60,019 nucleotides of DNA from Bacteroidales bacterium (GTDB lineage: Bacteria > Bacteroidota > Bacteroidia > Bacteroidales > VadinHA17): assembly GCA_012517605.1 (NCBI GenBank), contig JAAYUS010000150.1:1-60019 (forward strand), given 5' to 3'. Below, piece by piece: positions 27,352-36,216 of this stretch. A program made the position numbers and the translations under genes. The notes under the pieces were generated by a model that saw only the letters and a program-made list of their open reading frames with translations, was not told where the DNA came from and searched no databases. Position 1 is the stretch's first letter, and each line of letters begins with the position of its first letter.

Positions 27352-27702
27352 CTTCTGCAGTGTAATATTATTTATATTATAATATTATATTGTAATTATT
27401 CTCTTTTAATAATATATCTCCCTTAATATTTTATTGCTTTTAAATATTATTCTTAAATAATATTTTCTATCTTTACACTTCATTTCATTTATAATAGTTG
27501 ATATAATATAATTTATTATTCCTTTCAATATATGGTAGCATTTGATAAATATATTCTTCTGCTAATTAGTCATATATAAAATTTATTCACCTAAACTAAC
27601 AATACTCCTTTAATCATTAAACTCTTCAAAATACACTTCTTTTCTGATCCATATTGATTCCTCAAACTTCATATCATATGAAACCCATTCTCTTTTCAGT
27701 AA

Positions 27703-27717
27703 TATTATCCGATAATA
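27703..27717. promoter_or_regulatory. 7-1-7 inverted repeat, candidate PerR/Fur box
   Basis: TATTATC-C-GATAATA is a perfect inverted repeat with a single central base, the architecture of Fur and PerR boxes (TTATAATnATTATAA type). It lies 126 bases before the start codon of the PerR-like gene, suggesting autoregulation of the peroxide cluster. Confidence 0.6.
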
Positions 27718-27843
27718 ATTAATGCCTGGAAATCCGAAAAATCATCCAACATTTACTTTCCAATGTCAGGATCTTTTATTACCTTTTATCTCCTGGTTTC
27801 TGATCTGTTCCTAATATTTTAATTACCACTTAATCACAACAAT

Positions 27844-28302
27844 ATGGTAAACAAAACCGCTATCAGGATCCTCACCGAAAAAGGACTCAGAATAACCCCA
27901 CAGCGCATAGCAGTCCTCGATATTATCCTTAACCTTAACAACCACCCAGCCGCCGAGGAAATCTCGGAATATATGAGAATCAGCTACCCCCACGTTCCTA
28001 TAGGAACTGTTTATAAAATACTAGATGCTTTTATCGAAAAGGGTATCGTCACAAGAGTTAAAACCGAAAACGACGTCATTCGTTATGACCCCGTACCTGA
28101 AAAACACCATCACCTGTATTGCACTGACTCTGAATTGATTGAAGACTATTTCGACAATGATCTCAATAAACTGCTCGAGGATTATTTCAAAAAGAAACAA
28201 ATACCTGACTTCCAGATCCAGGATGTCAGACTCCAGATAATCGGAAAATACATAAAAGAACCTTCAGAAGTAAAAACCGTGAAACCAACCAATGACTGCT
28301 GA
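27844..28302 (+). CDS. Fur-family peroxide-type regulator (PerR-like) lacking the structural zinc cysteines
   Basis: 152 residues. Winged-helix DNA-binding domain (RITPQRIAVLDIILNL, PIGTVYKILDAF) and Fur-type dimerisation domain. The five ligands of the B. subtilis PerR regulatory metal site align at a constant offset: His34 in NHPAAEEI, Asp82 in IRYDP, His88 and His90 in KHHHLYC, and Asp101. The two CxxC pairs of the structural zinc site are missing; only Cys93 and the terminal Cys152 remain. Downstream genes are all peroxide or iron protection proteins, so it most likely represses them until peroxide oxidises it. Confidence 0.85.
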   Translation: MVNKTAIRILTEKGLRITPQRIAVLDIILNLNNHPAAEEISEYMRISYPHVPIGTVYKILDAFIEKGIVTRVKTENDVIRYDPVPEKHHHLYCTDSELIEDYFDNDLNKLLEDYFKKKQIPDFQIQDVRLQIIGKYIKEPSEVKTVKPTNDC

Positions 28303-28348
28303 AAAGACATATTCACTTACATCATATTAACCTTAATAACTAAAAACT

Positions 28349-28849
28349 ATGGGACAAAAAGGAAGAGAAATCGTCAAAATGAACGTCGACGAACTTATTG
28401 ACCTTCTAAACAAAGCACTGGCCGACGAGTGGCTTGCATATTATCAATACTGGATTGGGGCAAAAGTCGTAAAAGGCCCTATGAAAGATGCGGTTATTGC
28501 CGAACTTACCCTCCATGCCACCGAAGAGCTAAGCCATGCCGAACTTATTGCAACCAGAATAATCCAACTCGGGGGAACTCCCGTTCTGTCGCCGGCAGAA
28601 TGGCTAAGAATCACCGGATGTGGATATGACGCCCCCACAGATCATTATGTTGAGGAAATCCTGAACCAGAATATTAAGGGTGAACAATGCGCTATCCGCG
28701 TTTATAATTCGCTTCTTGACCTGACACGCGAAGGAGATCCTGTATCCTATAATATGATCCTCACAATCCTTTCACAGGAAGTGGAACATGAAGAGGATCT
28801 TCAGGCCCTTAAGGAAGACATCGATCTGATGCTGATGAAAAGACAATAA
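28349..28849 (+). CDS. DPSL (thioferritin-type) ferritin-like protein
   Basis: 166 residues, four-helix ferritin-like protein. Di-iron ligands are visible as Glu27, Glu60, His63, Glu112 and a C-terminal ExxH (Glu144/His147 in SQEVEHEED). Cys91 in TGCGYDAP and Cys114 in GEQCAIRVY correspond to the cysteine pair that defines DPS-like 'thioferritins' of Bacteroides fragilis and Sulfolobus. Such proteins form 12-mers that oxidise ferrous iron with hydrogen peroxide, limiting Fenton chemistry. Located 46 bases after the PerR-like gene. Confidence 0.9.
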   Translation: MGQKGREIVKMNVDELIDLLNKALADEWLAYYQYWIGAKVVKGPMKDAVIAELTLHATEELSHAELIATRIIQLGGTPVLSPAEWLRITGCGYDAPTDHYVEEILNQNIKGEQCAIRVYNSLLDLTREGDPVSYNMILTILSQEVEHEEDLQALKEDIDLMLMKRQ

Positions 28850-28883
28850 AACACTCATTTCAAACAATCTAATAAACACTATC

Positions 28884-29588
28884 ATGGAAGAAAAAACTTA
28901 CTCAATGCCGCGTATCGGCGACAAAGCACCTGAATTCAAAGCTGTAACAACACAGGGAAACATAAACTTCCCTGCTGATTATTCCGGATCATGGGTTATC
29001 CTGTTCAGCCATCCCGCCGATTTTACACCGGTGTGCACATCGGAATTCATAACATTCGCAAGCCTGGAAAAGAAATTCAACGAAGCCAACTGCAAACTGG
29101 TAGGACTTTCCGTTGACGGCCTCTACAGCCATATCGCATGGCTGAGGACAATCAAGGAGAAAATTGAATATAAAGGCATGAAAAATGTCGAGGTCAACTT
29201 CCCTCTTATAGAGGATATCACAATGGAAGTAGCCAAAACATACGGTATGCTCCAACCAGGTGAAAGCTCCACAAAAGCTGTAAGAGCAGTGTTCTTCATC
29301 GATCCGAAAGGGATCATCCGTACGATTATTTACTATCCTCTCAGCCTCGGCCGTAATTTCGACGAACTTTACAGGGTGCTGATTGGCCTCCAGACCGCTG
29401 ATGCATTTTCAGTGGCCCTCCCTGCCGACTGGCGCCCGGGTGACGACGTTATAGTCCCGACTGCAGGCTCATGCGGTGTGGCAAAGGAAAGAATGGAAAA
29501 CAAGACCGAAATGAAATGTTACGACTGGTTCTTCTGCACTAAAAAACTGGATAAGGAGGATGTATTTAAAACAGTACTGAAGAAATAA
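28884..29588 (+). CDS. Peroxiredoxin, Prx6/archaeal type with C-terminal Cys pair
   Basis: 234 residues, AhpC/TSA superfamily, cytosolic. Peroxidatic Cys51 lies in HPADFTPVCTSEF. The long C-terminal domain (YYPLSLGRNFDELYRVL) marks the Prx6 group. Cys212 and Cys218 in KCYDWFFCTKK keep the C-x5-C spacing of archaeal thioredoxin peroxidase, where they act as resolving and exchange cysteines; Cys199 is a further candidate. It reduces hydrogen or organic peroxides. Positioned 34 bases after the ferritin-like gene. Confidence 0.92.
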   Translation: MEEKTYSMPRIGDKAPEFKAVTTQGNINFPADYSGSWVILFSHPADFTPVCTSEFITFASLEKKFNEANCKLVGLSVDGLYSHIAWLRTIKEKIEYKGMKNVEVNFPLIEDITMEVAKTYGMLQPGESSTKAVRAVFFIDPKGIIRTIIYYPLSLGRNFDELYRVLIGLQTADAFSVALPADWRPGDDVIVPTAGSCGVAKERMENKTEMKCYDWFFCTKKLDKEDVFKTVLKK

Positions 29589-29623
29589 ACAATTTCTTAA
29601 CCAATTTATCTGTAATCCTGTAT

Positions 29624-29679
29624 TTTACCTGATATGCCGGATGCGAAAGCATTAATTCCCCATCCGGCATTCCGGTAAA
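29624..29679 (+). other. Long hairpin between peroxiredoxin and methyltransferase genes
   Basis: ATGCCGGATG (29634-29643) pairs perfectly with CATCCGGCAT (29661-29670); TTTACC (29624-29629) with GGTAAA (29674-29679) can extend it across a small internal loop. No T-run follows, so an RNA-processing or stability element is more likely than a terminator. Confidence 0.5.
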
Positions 29680-29702
29680 TACAGAAAAACAGATTTGTAA
29701 TT

Positions 29703-30320
29703 ATGAATGAATTTGACATCAAAGCAGCAGGATGGGATCTTAATCCCATGCATATAGAGCGTTCAGCAGCTGTAGCAGAACTGATAAGGAAAAGGATACC
29801 CCTTAACAGGTCAATGAGAGCACTGGAATTTGGAGCCGGAACTGGCCTGACCAGCTTCCTGCTTCAGAATGACCTGGGAGAAATTATAATGATGGACAGC
29901 TCCACCGAAATGGTAAGAATAATGACCGAAAAGACAAAAGGAGCTGATGCAAAAAATCTTAAACCTCTGTTTTTCAATCTGGAGAAAAATGACTGGGAAG
30001 ACGAGAAATTTGATCTGATAATGACACAGATGGTTCTTCATCATGTCGATGACATAGAGGGTATTATACTAAAATTCCATAAAATGCTTTCTCCTCATGG
30101 ACATCTGGCTGTTGCTGATCTGTATCCTGAAGACGGATCCTTCCATGGCATGGATTTTTCAGGTCACAGGGGATTTGATCCCGGACAACTTTCAGGCCTT
30201 CTTAAACAACATGGCTACACGAACATTTCACATGAGAAATGCTATGTGATCACCAGGGAAATAACCCAAACCTCAATTAAACAATTTGATATATTTCTGC
30301 TTGTTGCAGAAAGGAATTAA
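29703..30320 (+). CDS. Class I SAM-dependent methyltransferase
   Basis: 205 residues, cytosolic. The SAM-binding motif I is LEFGAGTGLTSFLL (about 41-54), the acidic end of strand 2 is MMDSS, and motif IV is FDLIMTQMVLHHV. It resembles UbiE/Methyltransf_11 type enzymes acting on small molecules, with the substrate unknown. Its position between the peroxiredoxin and OsmC genes (same strand, gaps 114 and 39 bases) ties it loosely to the peroxide response. Confidence 0.8.
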   Translation: MNEFDIKAAGWDLNPMHIERSAAVAELIRKRIPLNRSMRALEFGAGTGLTSFLLQNDLGEIIMMDSSTEMVRIMTEKTKGADAKNLKPLFFNLEKNDWEDEKFDLIMTQMVLHHVDDIEGIILKFHKMLSPHGHLAVADLYPEDGSFHGMDFSGHRGFDPGQLSGLLKQHGYTNISHEKCYVITREITQTSIKQFDIFLLVAERN

Positions 30321-30359
30321 AACTTTTTTTTCGACAATAGTAAAATTACCTTTATAAAG

Positions 30360-30752
30360 ATGATGGAAATTACCTTCGAAGGCGGCAAAGTGGTTACCGC
30401 TCATTCCCACGGACATATAATCAGAACCGATCAGCCTCTCGACAATGGCGGCGGAGATACTGCGCCCTCCCCTTTTGAACTTTATCTTGCATCCATAGGC
30501 ACATGTGCAGGCATATATGTAAAATCATTCTGTGATAACCGGCAAATACCAACCGACAACATTAAAATCATTCAAAAGACCGTCTTCAGTGAAGAAACCG
30601 GACTTCCCACCTCAATAGTAATAGATATCAAGCTTCCTCCTGATTTTCCCGAGAAATATATTGCATCAGTACTGCACGTTGCAGGCTTGTGCAAAGTGAA
30701 GAAATCTATCGCAAATCCTCCGGAATTTGAGATTACTACTTCTTCACTCTGA
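30360..30752 (+). CDS. OsmC/Ohr family protein
   Basis: 130 residues. OsmC-like fold with the two family cysteines: one in GTCAGIYVKSFCDNR on the central helix, the other in HVAGLCKVKKS. The pattern GGGDTAPSPFELYLASIG is typical. Members reduce organic hydroperoxides with a dithiol. A second in-frame ATG follows directly (MM), so the start may be three bases later. It ends 19 bases from the convergent xylA stop. Confidence 0.85.
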   Translation: MMEITFEGGKVVTAHSHGHIIRTDQPLDNGGGDTAPSPFELYLASIGTCAGIYVKSFCDNRQIPTDNIKIIQKTVFSEETGLPTSIVIDIKLPPDFPEKYIASVLHVAGLCKVKKSIANPPEFEITTSSL

Positions 30753-30771
30753 AACTGAAAAGGCTAAATAA

Positions 30772-32094
30772 TTAAATATACATATTGATAAGCTGTTCAA
30801 GGAGTTCCTGCTTGCCGCTCCTTACCGCAGGTTCTCCGGCTTTCATTGCTATTTCCCTGAGATCTTCCATTTTCAGCCTGCCTGCCTCAAAGTCTTTTCC
30901 GGCACCTTTGTCAAAAGACTCATATCTCTTTTCTTTCATCTTAAGATAATCACTCTCTTTTAATACTTTGTCAGCAATAATAAGAGCCCTTGCAAACGTA
31001 TCCATGCCGCTGATATGGGCAATGAACAGATCTTCAGGATCTGTCGAATTCCTCCTTATATGCGCATCAAAATTTATTCCTCCCGTACTGAACCCTCCTG
31101 CCTGGAGAATTACCATCATTGCTTCAGTAACTTCATAAATATTAGTCGGAAATTCGTCTGTGTCCCAACCGTTCTGATAGTCCCCCTTGTTGGCATCTAT
31201 GCTTCCCAGCAATCCGGCATCAGCAGCCACCTGAAGGTCATGTGCAAATGTATGACCGGCAAGAATTGCATGATTGACCTCGATATTAAGCTTGAAATCC
31301 TTTTCAAGGCCATATTTGTTCAGGAAACCTATCACTGTGGCAGTATCATAATCATATTGATGTTTCATTGGCTCCATGGGTTTGGGCTCAATAAGGAAAG
31401 TGCCTTTGAAACCTTTTTTCCTCCCGTAATCACGGGCTATAGTCAGCATCATACCCATATGTTCGAGCTCCCTTTTCATGTTCGTGTTATGGAGGCTCAT
31501 ATATCCTTCCCGTCCACCCCAGAAAACATAATTCTCGCCTCCCAGAGCGATCGTTGCATCGATGGCATTTTTTAATTGAACTGCAGCATTAGTCACAACT
31601 GCAAAGTCAGGATTTGTTGCAGCTCCGTTCATATACCTTGGATTTGAAAAGAGGTTGGCGGTTCCCCAGAGAAGTTTCACACCTGTTTGTTCCTGTAATT
31701 TCTTCATAACGGGGACAAACTTTTCAAGACGTTTCTCGATATCAAAAACCGATCCGTCACCTCCTACGACATCCACATCATGAAAACAATAGTAGGGAGC
31801 GCCGATCTTTGTTATAAATTCAAAAGCAGCTTCCAGCCTCTGCTGAATCCGGTCATTCTCCGGCAAATCCTTCCATGGGTAAAGATGTGTGGCATTTCCG
31901 AACTGATCGGTTCCGTCACCGCAGAATGAATGCCAGTAAGCCACCGCAAACCGAAGATGTTCTTTCATGGTTTTCCCGGAAACTACCTGATCGGGATTAT
32001 ACCATCTGAATGCAAGAGGATTCTTTGATTCCTTTCCTTCGTAGCTGATCTTCCCTATGCCGGGATATGCTTCTTTTGTACCTTTGTAAATCAT
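30772..32094 (-). CDS. xylA: Xylose isomerase
   Basis: 440 residues, class II length. TIM-barrel isomerase converting D-xylose to D-xylulose in the cytosol. The catalytic His lies in [12 protein letters not shown], and the metal-binding carboxylates are seen in [33 protein letters not shown] and [14 protein letters not shown]. It follows xylB after 73 bases on the same strand and is probably cotranscribed. Confidence 0.96.
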   Translation of the reverse strand: MIYKGTKEAYPGIGKISYEGKESKNPLAFRWYNPDQVVSGKTMKEHLRFAVAYWHSFCGDGTDQFGNATHLYPWKDLPENDRIQQRLEAAFEFITKIGAPYYCFHDVDVVGGDGSVFDIEKRLEKFVPVMKKLQEQTGVKLLWGTANLFSNPRYMNGAATNPDFAVVTNAAVQLKNAIDATIALGGENYVFWGGREGYMSLHNTNMKRELEHMGMMLTIARDYGRKKGFKGTFLIEPKPMEPMKHQYDYDTATVIGFLNKYGLEKDFKLNIEVNHAILAGHTFAHDLQVAADAGLLGSIDANKGDYQNGWDTDEFPTNIYEVTEAMMVILQAGGFSTGGINFDAHIRRNSTDPEDLFIAHISGMDTFARALIIADKVLKESDYLKMKEKRYESFDKGAGKDFEAGRLKMEDLREIAMKAGEPAVRSGKQELLEQLINMYI

Positions 32095-32167
32095 ATCAGT
32101 AATTTTTTAAGTTATGTGATGTCTCAAAATCAGGAAATATTTTTTGAAGTAATATGGTTTTAAAGTC

Positions 32168-33646
32168 TCATACAGATTTCAGAAGCTCTACCCATCTAAG
32201 AAATGCTTCTTCATATGCTCCAGCTTTTGATTTGTCGGGATCTGTCTCACCAACTGCCGTAAGTCCGGCAAATGCTTCCTTTTCCGATTTATAATAATTG
32301 CAGCCAATTCCTGCACCCCTGGCTGCACCCACTGATCCGTCAGTGTTATAAAGATGGATGGAAACTCCTGTAATGCATGATAAAGCCTCCCTGAATACAG
32401 GACTGAGAAACATGTTTGCCCTGCCGGCCCTGATCACTTTCGGGTTTATACCTGTTCCCCTCATAATATCGAGGCCATACCTGAATGAAAAAGCAATGCC
32501 CTCCTGTGCAGCTCTGTAGAGATGGGCATCTGATGTAATATTGAAGCTGATACCTTTTATCATACATCCTACATCCCTATTCAGAAGCATCCTTTCTGCT
32601 CCGTTCCCGAAAGGAAGAACCGACAACCCGTCAGATCCTGGCTTAACATCAGAGGCAACAGTGTTCATATCATCATATGACAAACGGCTGCCTGTGTTCT
32701 TTTTCAGCCATGAATTCAAAATGCCGGTGCCGTTAATGCAAAGAAGGACACCAAGCCGCTGCTTCTCCTGCGAATGATTCACGTGAAGGAAGGTATTTAC
32801 TCGTGATTCGGGATCGTATTTCCGCTGATCGGTAACACCATAAATAACTCCCGATGTTCCTGCCGTTGCAGCAACTTCACCGGGATCAAGCACATTGAGT
32901 GAAAGTGCATTGTTAGGCTGATCTCCTGCCCTGTATGAAACCGGAATCCCGGCAGGTAGCCCAAGTTCTGATGCAACTTCTTTCAACAGGATTCCCTGTA
33001 CCGAGAATGACGGTTCCGGTTCAGGTATCTTATCCCTTTCAATGGAGAAGAAATCAAGTACCCTCTCCGACAGCCTGTTATCAGCGAAATCCCAGAAAAT
33101 CCCCTCCGAAAGTCCTGTGAAAGATGTAACAATTCTGCCAGTCATCTTCATGGCAATAAAATCTCCAGGCAACATGATCTTATGGATCCTGTTGTATATT
33201 TCAGGCTCATTTTCTTTAATCCAGGCAAGCTTGGAGGCAGTAAAGTTGCCAGGCGAATTAAGAAGGCGGGAGAGGCAGAAATCAACTCCCATTCCCCGGA
33301 ATGCCGATTCACCAATACCTACAGCCCTGCTGTCGCACCAGATTATTGATGGCCGCAGTATATTATGCCCTTTATCAACTGCAACAAGTCCGTGCATCTG
33401 ATAAGAGATGCCGATGGCACCAATATCTGACTTTTTTGCCCCCAGTTGAAGGTTGCATTCTGAAATTGCAGCCTTCAGGTTCAGCCACCATGCATCCGGA
33501 TCCTGTTCGGCCCAGCCGGGCTTCACTGCAATAATCGGCATTTCTTCCTTTGGATGAAATGCCGATGCCACCAGGTTTCCGGTATCGCTGTCTATTACGG
33601 ATACTTTTACTGAAGAACTGCCCAGATCTATTCCGAGAAGATACAT
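32168..33646 (-). CDS. xylB: Xylulokinase
   Basis: 492 residues, FGGY-family kinase phosphorylating D-xylulose. GIDLGSSSVKVSVID at the N-terminus is the phosphate loop; SYQMHGLVAVD and IIWCDSRA are xylulokinase signatures, with the catalytic Asp in SYRAGDQPNNA. First gene of the xyl operon; the 245 bases upstream are A+T-rich with a possible but imperfect promoter (TTTG, 21 bases, TAATTATA). No dedicated xylose transporter is adjacent. Confidence 0.93.
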   Translation of the reverse strand: MYLLGIDLGSSSVKVSVIDSDTGNLVASAFHPKEEMPIIAVKPGWAEQDPDAWWLNLKAAISECNLQLGAKKSDIGAIGISYQMHGLVAVDKGHNILRPSIIWCDSRAVGIGESAFRGMGVDFCLSRLLNSPGNFTASKLAWIKENEPEIYNRIHKIMLPGDFIAMKMTGRIVTSFTGLSEGIFWDFADNRLSERVLDFFSIERDKIPEPEPSFSVQGILLKEVASELGLPAGIPVSYRAGDQPNNALSLNVLDPGEVAATAGTSGVIYGVTDQRKYDPESRVNTFLHVNHSQEKQRLGVLLCINGTGILNSWLKKNTGSRLSYDDMNTVASDVKPGSDGLSVLPFGNGAERMLLNRDVGCMIKGISFNITSDAHLYRAAQEGIAFSFRYGLDIMRGTGINPKVIRAGRANMFLSPVFREALSCITGVSIHLYNTDGSVGAARGAGIGCNYYKSEKEAFAGLTAVGETDPDKSKAGAYEEAFLRWVELLKSV

Positions 33647-33903
33647 AAATCCTGTTTTTATCCGGTTATTATAGAAATCTGAATCATTAACTCTGCATAA
33701 AATCCGAGAATCTTAAATTTCCTGATCCTCCATAAATTATAATTACAGGCACATTGTATAATTAAACAAATATAAAATAAAATACCGCAATCCGGAACGA
33801 TCAGTATCTATAGAACTGTTGTCTGAATGAATAACAATAAAAACAGGAAGGCAATGCAAATTTTTATTAATTTAACATCGCTTCAAAAGAAATGCATTAT
33901 AAA

Positions 33904-35283
33904 ATGAAAAGAAGAAAGTTCATAAAGGACACAGTTACTGCTGCTGCAGGCAGTATAATAGTTCCGACAATAATCCCTGCATCAGTAATCGGGAAAAATC
34001 CTCCAAGTGATAAAATAAATATCGGACAGATCGGATTCGGGAGAATTGCGATGACCCACGACCTTCAGGATACATTGCCATTTGATGTGGCGAGAGTTGT
34101 TGCAGTTGCTGATTTTGACTCAAAAAGACTTGCTTCAGGGAAAAAGTTTATAGAGGGATTTTACGCTAAAAAAAACGGGAAGGCTGATTATGTCAATGTT
34201 AAAACATATGGAGACTATCGGGCGATAATCGCCGACAAAGGCATTGATGCAGTGATAATTTCAACACCCGACCACTGGCACGCCCAGCCCGCGATTGAGG
34301 CTGCGCTTGCAGGAAAGGCAATTTATCTTCAGAAACCTACATCGCTTACTATCGCTGAAGGCAGACTGCTGAGTGATGTTGTCAGGAAGAAAGGCGTAAT
34401 CCTTCAGGTAGGTACCCAGCAGAGATCATCGCCACAGTTCAGGATCGCTGCAGAACTAGTACGCAATGGCAGGATAGGAAAACTTGAAACTGTCAAGATT
34501 GGCCTTCCCGGCGATCCTTCAGGACCGGAGGCTCCAAGACAGCCTGTACCACCTAACCTGAATTACGATGCATGGCTGGGCTCGACACCCGAAGTATATT
34601 ATACGGAAATGCGCGTTCATCCTCAGAACAGCCTCACCGACCGTCCGGGATGGCTCAGATGTGAACAGTTCGGAGCAGGGATGATAACCGGGTGGGGCCA
34701 GCATCATTTCGATTCGGCAGCCTGGGGCATGGATACTGAACTTACAGGCCCTGTATCGGTGGAGGCTGTTGCCCAGTTCCCGAAATCAGGACTGTGGGAT
34801 GTACATGGAGATTTTATGTCAAAAGCAGAATATAGAAATGGAGTTACCATGTTAACAAGTGGCGGTTATCCCAACGGCATACGTTATGAAGGCACCGATG
34901 GCTGGATCTTTGTTACCAGGGGAGATTACAGGGCTTCACCAAGTGATCCCCTGCCTGCAGGCCAGGCATCAAAAGCCCTTGAAGCAAGCGATCCGAAGAT
35001 ACTGACATCAGTTATCGGACCCAATGAGATACATCTCTATGAAAGCACGGATCAGCATGGCAACTGGCTCGATTGCATAAAGTCGGGAAAAGAACCTGTC
35101 TCGCCTGTTGAAATTGGTCACAGGGCATGTACTGTTTGTCTCATCACCCACATTGCAATGAAACTCGGAAGAAGGCTCGAATGGGATCCTGACACAGAAA
35201 AGTTCATTAACGATCCTGAAGCCAATAGCATGCTTTCAAGACCACAAAGAGCACCTTACGGAACAAATTTTATCAAATTCTGA
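33904..35283 (+). CDS. Tat-exported Gfo/Idh/MocA family oxidoreductase
   Basis: 459 residues from the ATG at 33904; an in-frame ATG 12 bases earlier is possible. The N-terminus KRRKFIKDTVTAAAGSIIV is a twin-arginine signal, implying export folded with its cofactor. Rossmann motif GQIGFGRIAM (about 40-50), then the IIStPDHW segment and LQKPTSLT, where Gln replaces the Glu of the usual EKP motif. A likely role is oxidation of a sugar or glycoside in the periplasm with bound NAD(P). It is followed 11 bases later by the DUF6807 protein. Confidence 0.85.
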   Translation: MKRRKFIKDTVTAAAGSIIVPTIIPASVIGKNPPSDKINIGQIGFGRIAMTHDLQDTLPFDVARVVAVADFDSKRLASGKKFIEGFYAKKNGKADYVNVKTYGDYRAIIADKGIDAVIISTPDHWHAQPAIEAALAGKAIYLQKPTSLTIAEGRLLSDVVRKKGVILQVGTQQRSSPQFRIAAELVRNGRIGKLETVKIGLPGDPSGPEAPRQPVPPNLNYDAWLGSTPEVYYTEMRVHPQNSLTDRPGWLRCEQFGAGMITGWGQHHFDSAAWGMDTELTGPVSVEAVAQFPKSGLWDVHGDFMSKAEYRNGVTMLTSGGYPNGIRYEGTDGWIFVTRGDYRASPSDPLPAGQASKALEASDPKILTSVIGPNEIHLYESTDQHGNWLDCIKSGKEPVSPVEIGHRACTVCLITHIAMKLGRRLEWDPDTEKFINDPEANSMLSRPQRAPYGTNFIKF

Positions 35284-35294
35284 CAGGTCAGAAA

Positions 35295-36197
35295 ATGAAA
35301 ACAAGTCTGAGATTCACTTTACTGGCCCTTGCAGGTTTGCTGGCCCCCTATTCCTTGTACAGTGCAAAGATAATCGCCGAAAAAAACGGGTCCAGAATCA
35401 ACATTACCATCGATGGTAAATTTTTCACGAGTTATGTTTTTTCGCAGGATGAGAAATATCCTTTCTTCTTCCCGGTAAATGGACCTGCATCCGGAGGGTC
35501 TGTAACTTCAATGCGAAATGCCGAATATCCTCACCATAGTTCCCTCTTCTTTGGGTGCGATATGGTAAATGGCGGCAATTACTGGCAGGAAGGCCTTGAA
35601 AGGGGAAGGATAATTTCTGTAAATGCCTGTATAGAAAAACAGGGAGGAGATTCGGCAGTGATCACGGATGAATGCATCTGGAGCCGTCCCGGAGCATTAT
35701 CGCCTGTAAAGGATACCCGTATATTTACAATTACCGCACCTTCGAATGTTGTTTATCAGATCGATGTGGACATAACTCTTGAAATGCTTGCTGATGTCCA
35801 TATTAAAAAGACAAATCATTCTCTTTTCAGCGCAAGACTGGCTGCCGATCTGTCAGTAAATAACGGGGGGACCATGATAAATGCCGAAAACATGAAAGGA
35901 GAAAAGGATACCTTCGGCAAAAAATCTTCGTGGATAGATTATTACGGTAAAAGAGGTCCTGTAACTGAAGGCCTTGCGATAATGGAGCATCCTTCCAACC
36001 CCTGGTATCCTTCACCATGGTTTACAAGGGACTATGGCTTCATCTCGCCTACGCCCATGTACTGGCCTGAGAACAGCGATGAGATCTTTATAAAGGAAGG
36101 TACAAAGCTGAGACTGAGGTACAGGGTTCTGGTTCATTCAGGCAGCCATGTTGAGGCCGGGATAGCAGAAGCTTTCGAAAAGTACAGGTCAGAATAA
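35295..36197 (+). CDS. DUF6807 (PmoA-like) exported protein
   Basis: 300 residues with a Sec signal peptide (LLAPYSLYSA). YPHHSSLFFGCDMVNG and a C-terminal region of paired strands are typical of the DUF6807 family, which often accompanies Gfo/Idh/MocA oxidoreductases in Bacteroidota and Planctomycetota. Enzymatic role unproven; a beta-sandwich binding sugars is plausible. Ends 19 bases from a convergent gene. Confidence 0.75.
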   Translation: MKTSLRFTLLALAGLLAPYSLYSAKIIAEKNGSRINITIDGKFFTSYVFSQDEKYPFFFPVNGPASGGSVTSMRNAEYPHHSSLFFGCDMVNGGNYWQEGLERGRIISVNACIEKQGGDSAVITDECIWSRPGALSPVKDTRIFTITAPSNVVYQIDVDITLEMLADVHIKKTNHSLFSARLAADLSVNNGGTMINAENMKGEKDTFGKKSSWIDYYGKRGPVTEGLAIMEHPSNPWYPSPWFTRDYGFISPTPMYWPENSDEIFIKEGTKLRLRYRVLVHSGSHVEAGIAEAFEKYRSE

Positions 36198-36216
36198 AAA
36201 GTACCAGCCTGCCATC

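Larger units (their letters stand above)
26936..27843. other. Long A+T-rich intergenic region
   Basis: About 900 bases without a plausible gene. The first third (to about 27230) is of normal composition and includes a GC-rich patch near 27105-27140 with self-complementary pieces (GGACC/GGTCC, TCCGG/CCGGA). From about 27240 it becomes very A+T-rich, with tandem repeats, AT palindromes such as TATAATATTATA (27378-27389), and a Fur/PerR-type inverted repeat at 27703-27717. Confidence 0.6.

Noticed and set aside
26936..27843. CRISPR array or replication origin in the A+T-rich stretch
   Set aside because: The 17-bp units have no unique spacers, and there are no DnaA boxes or replication genes nearby.
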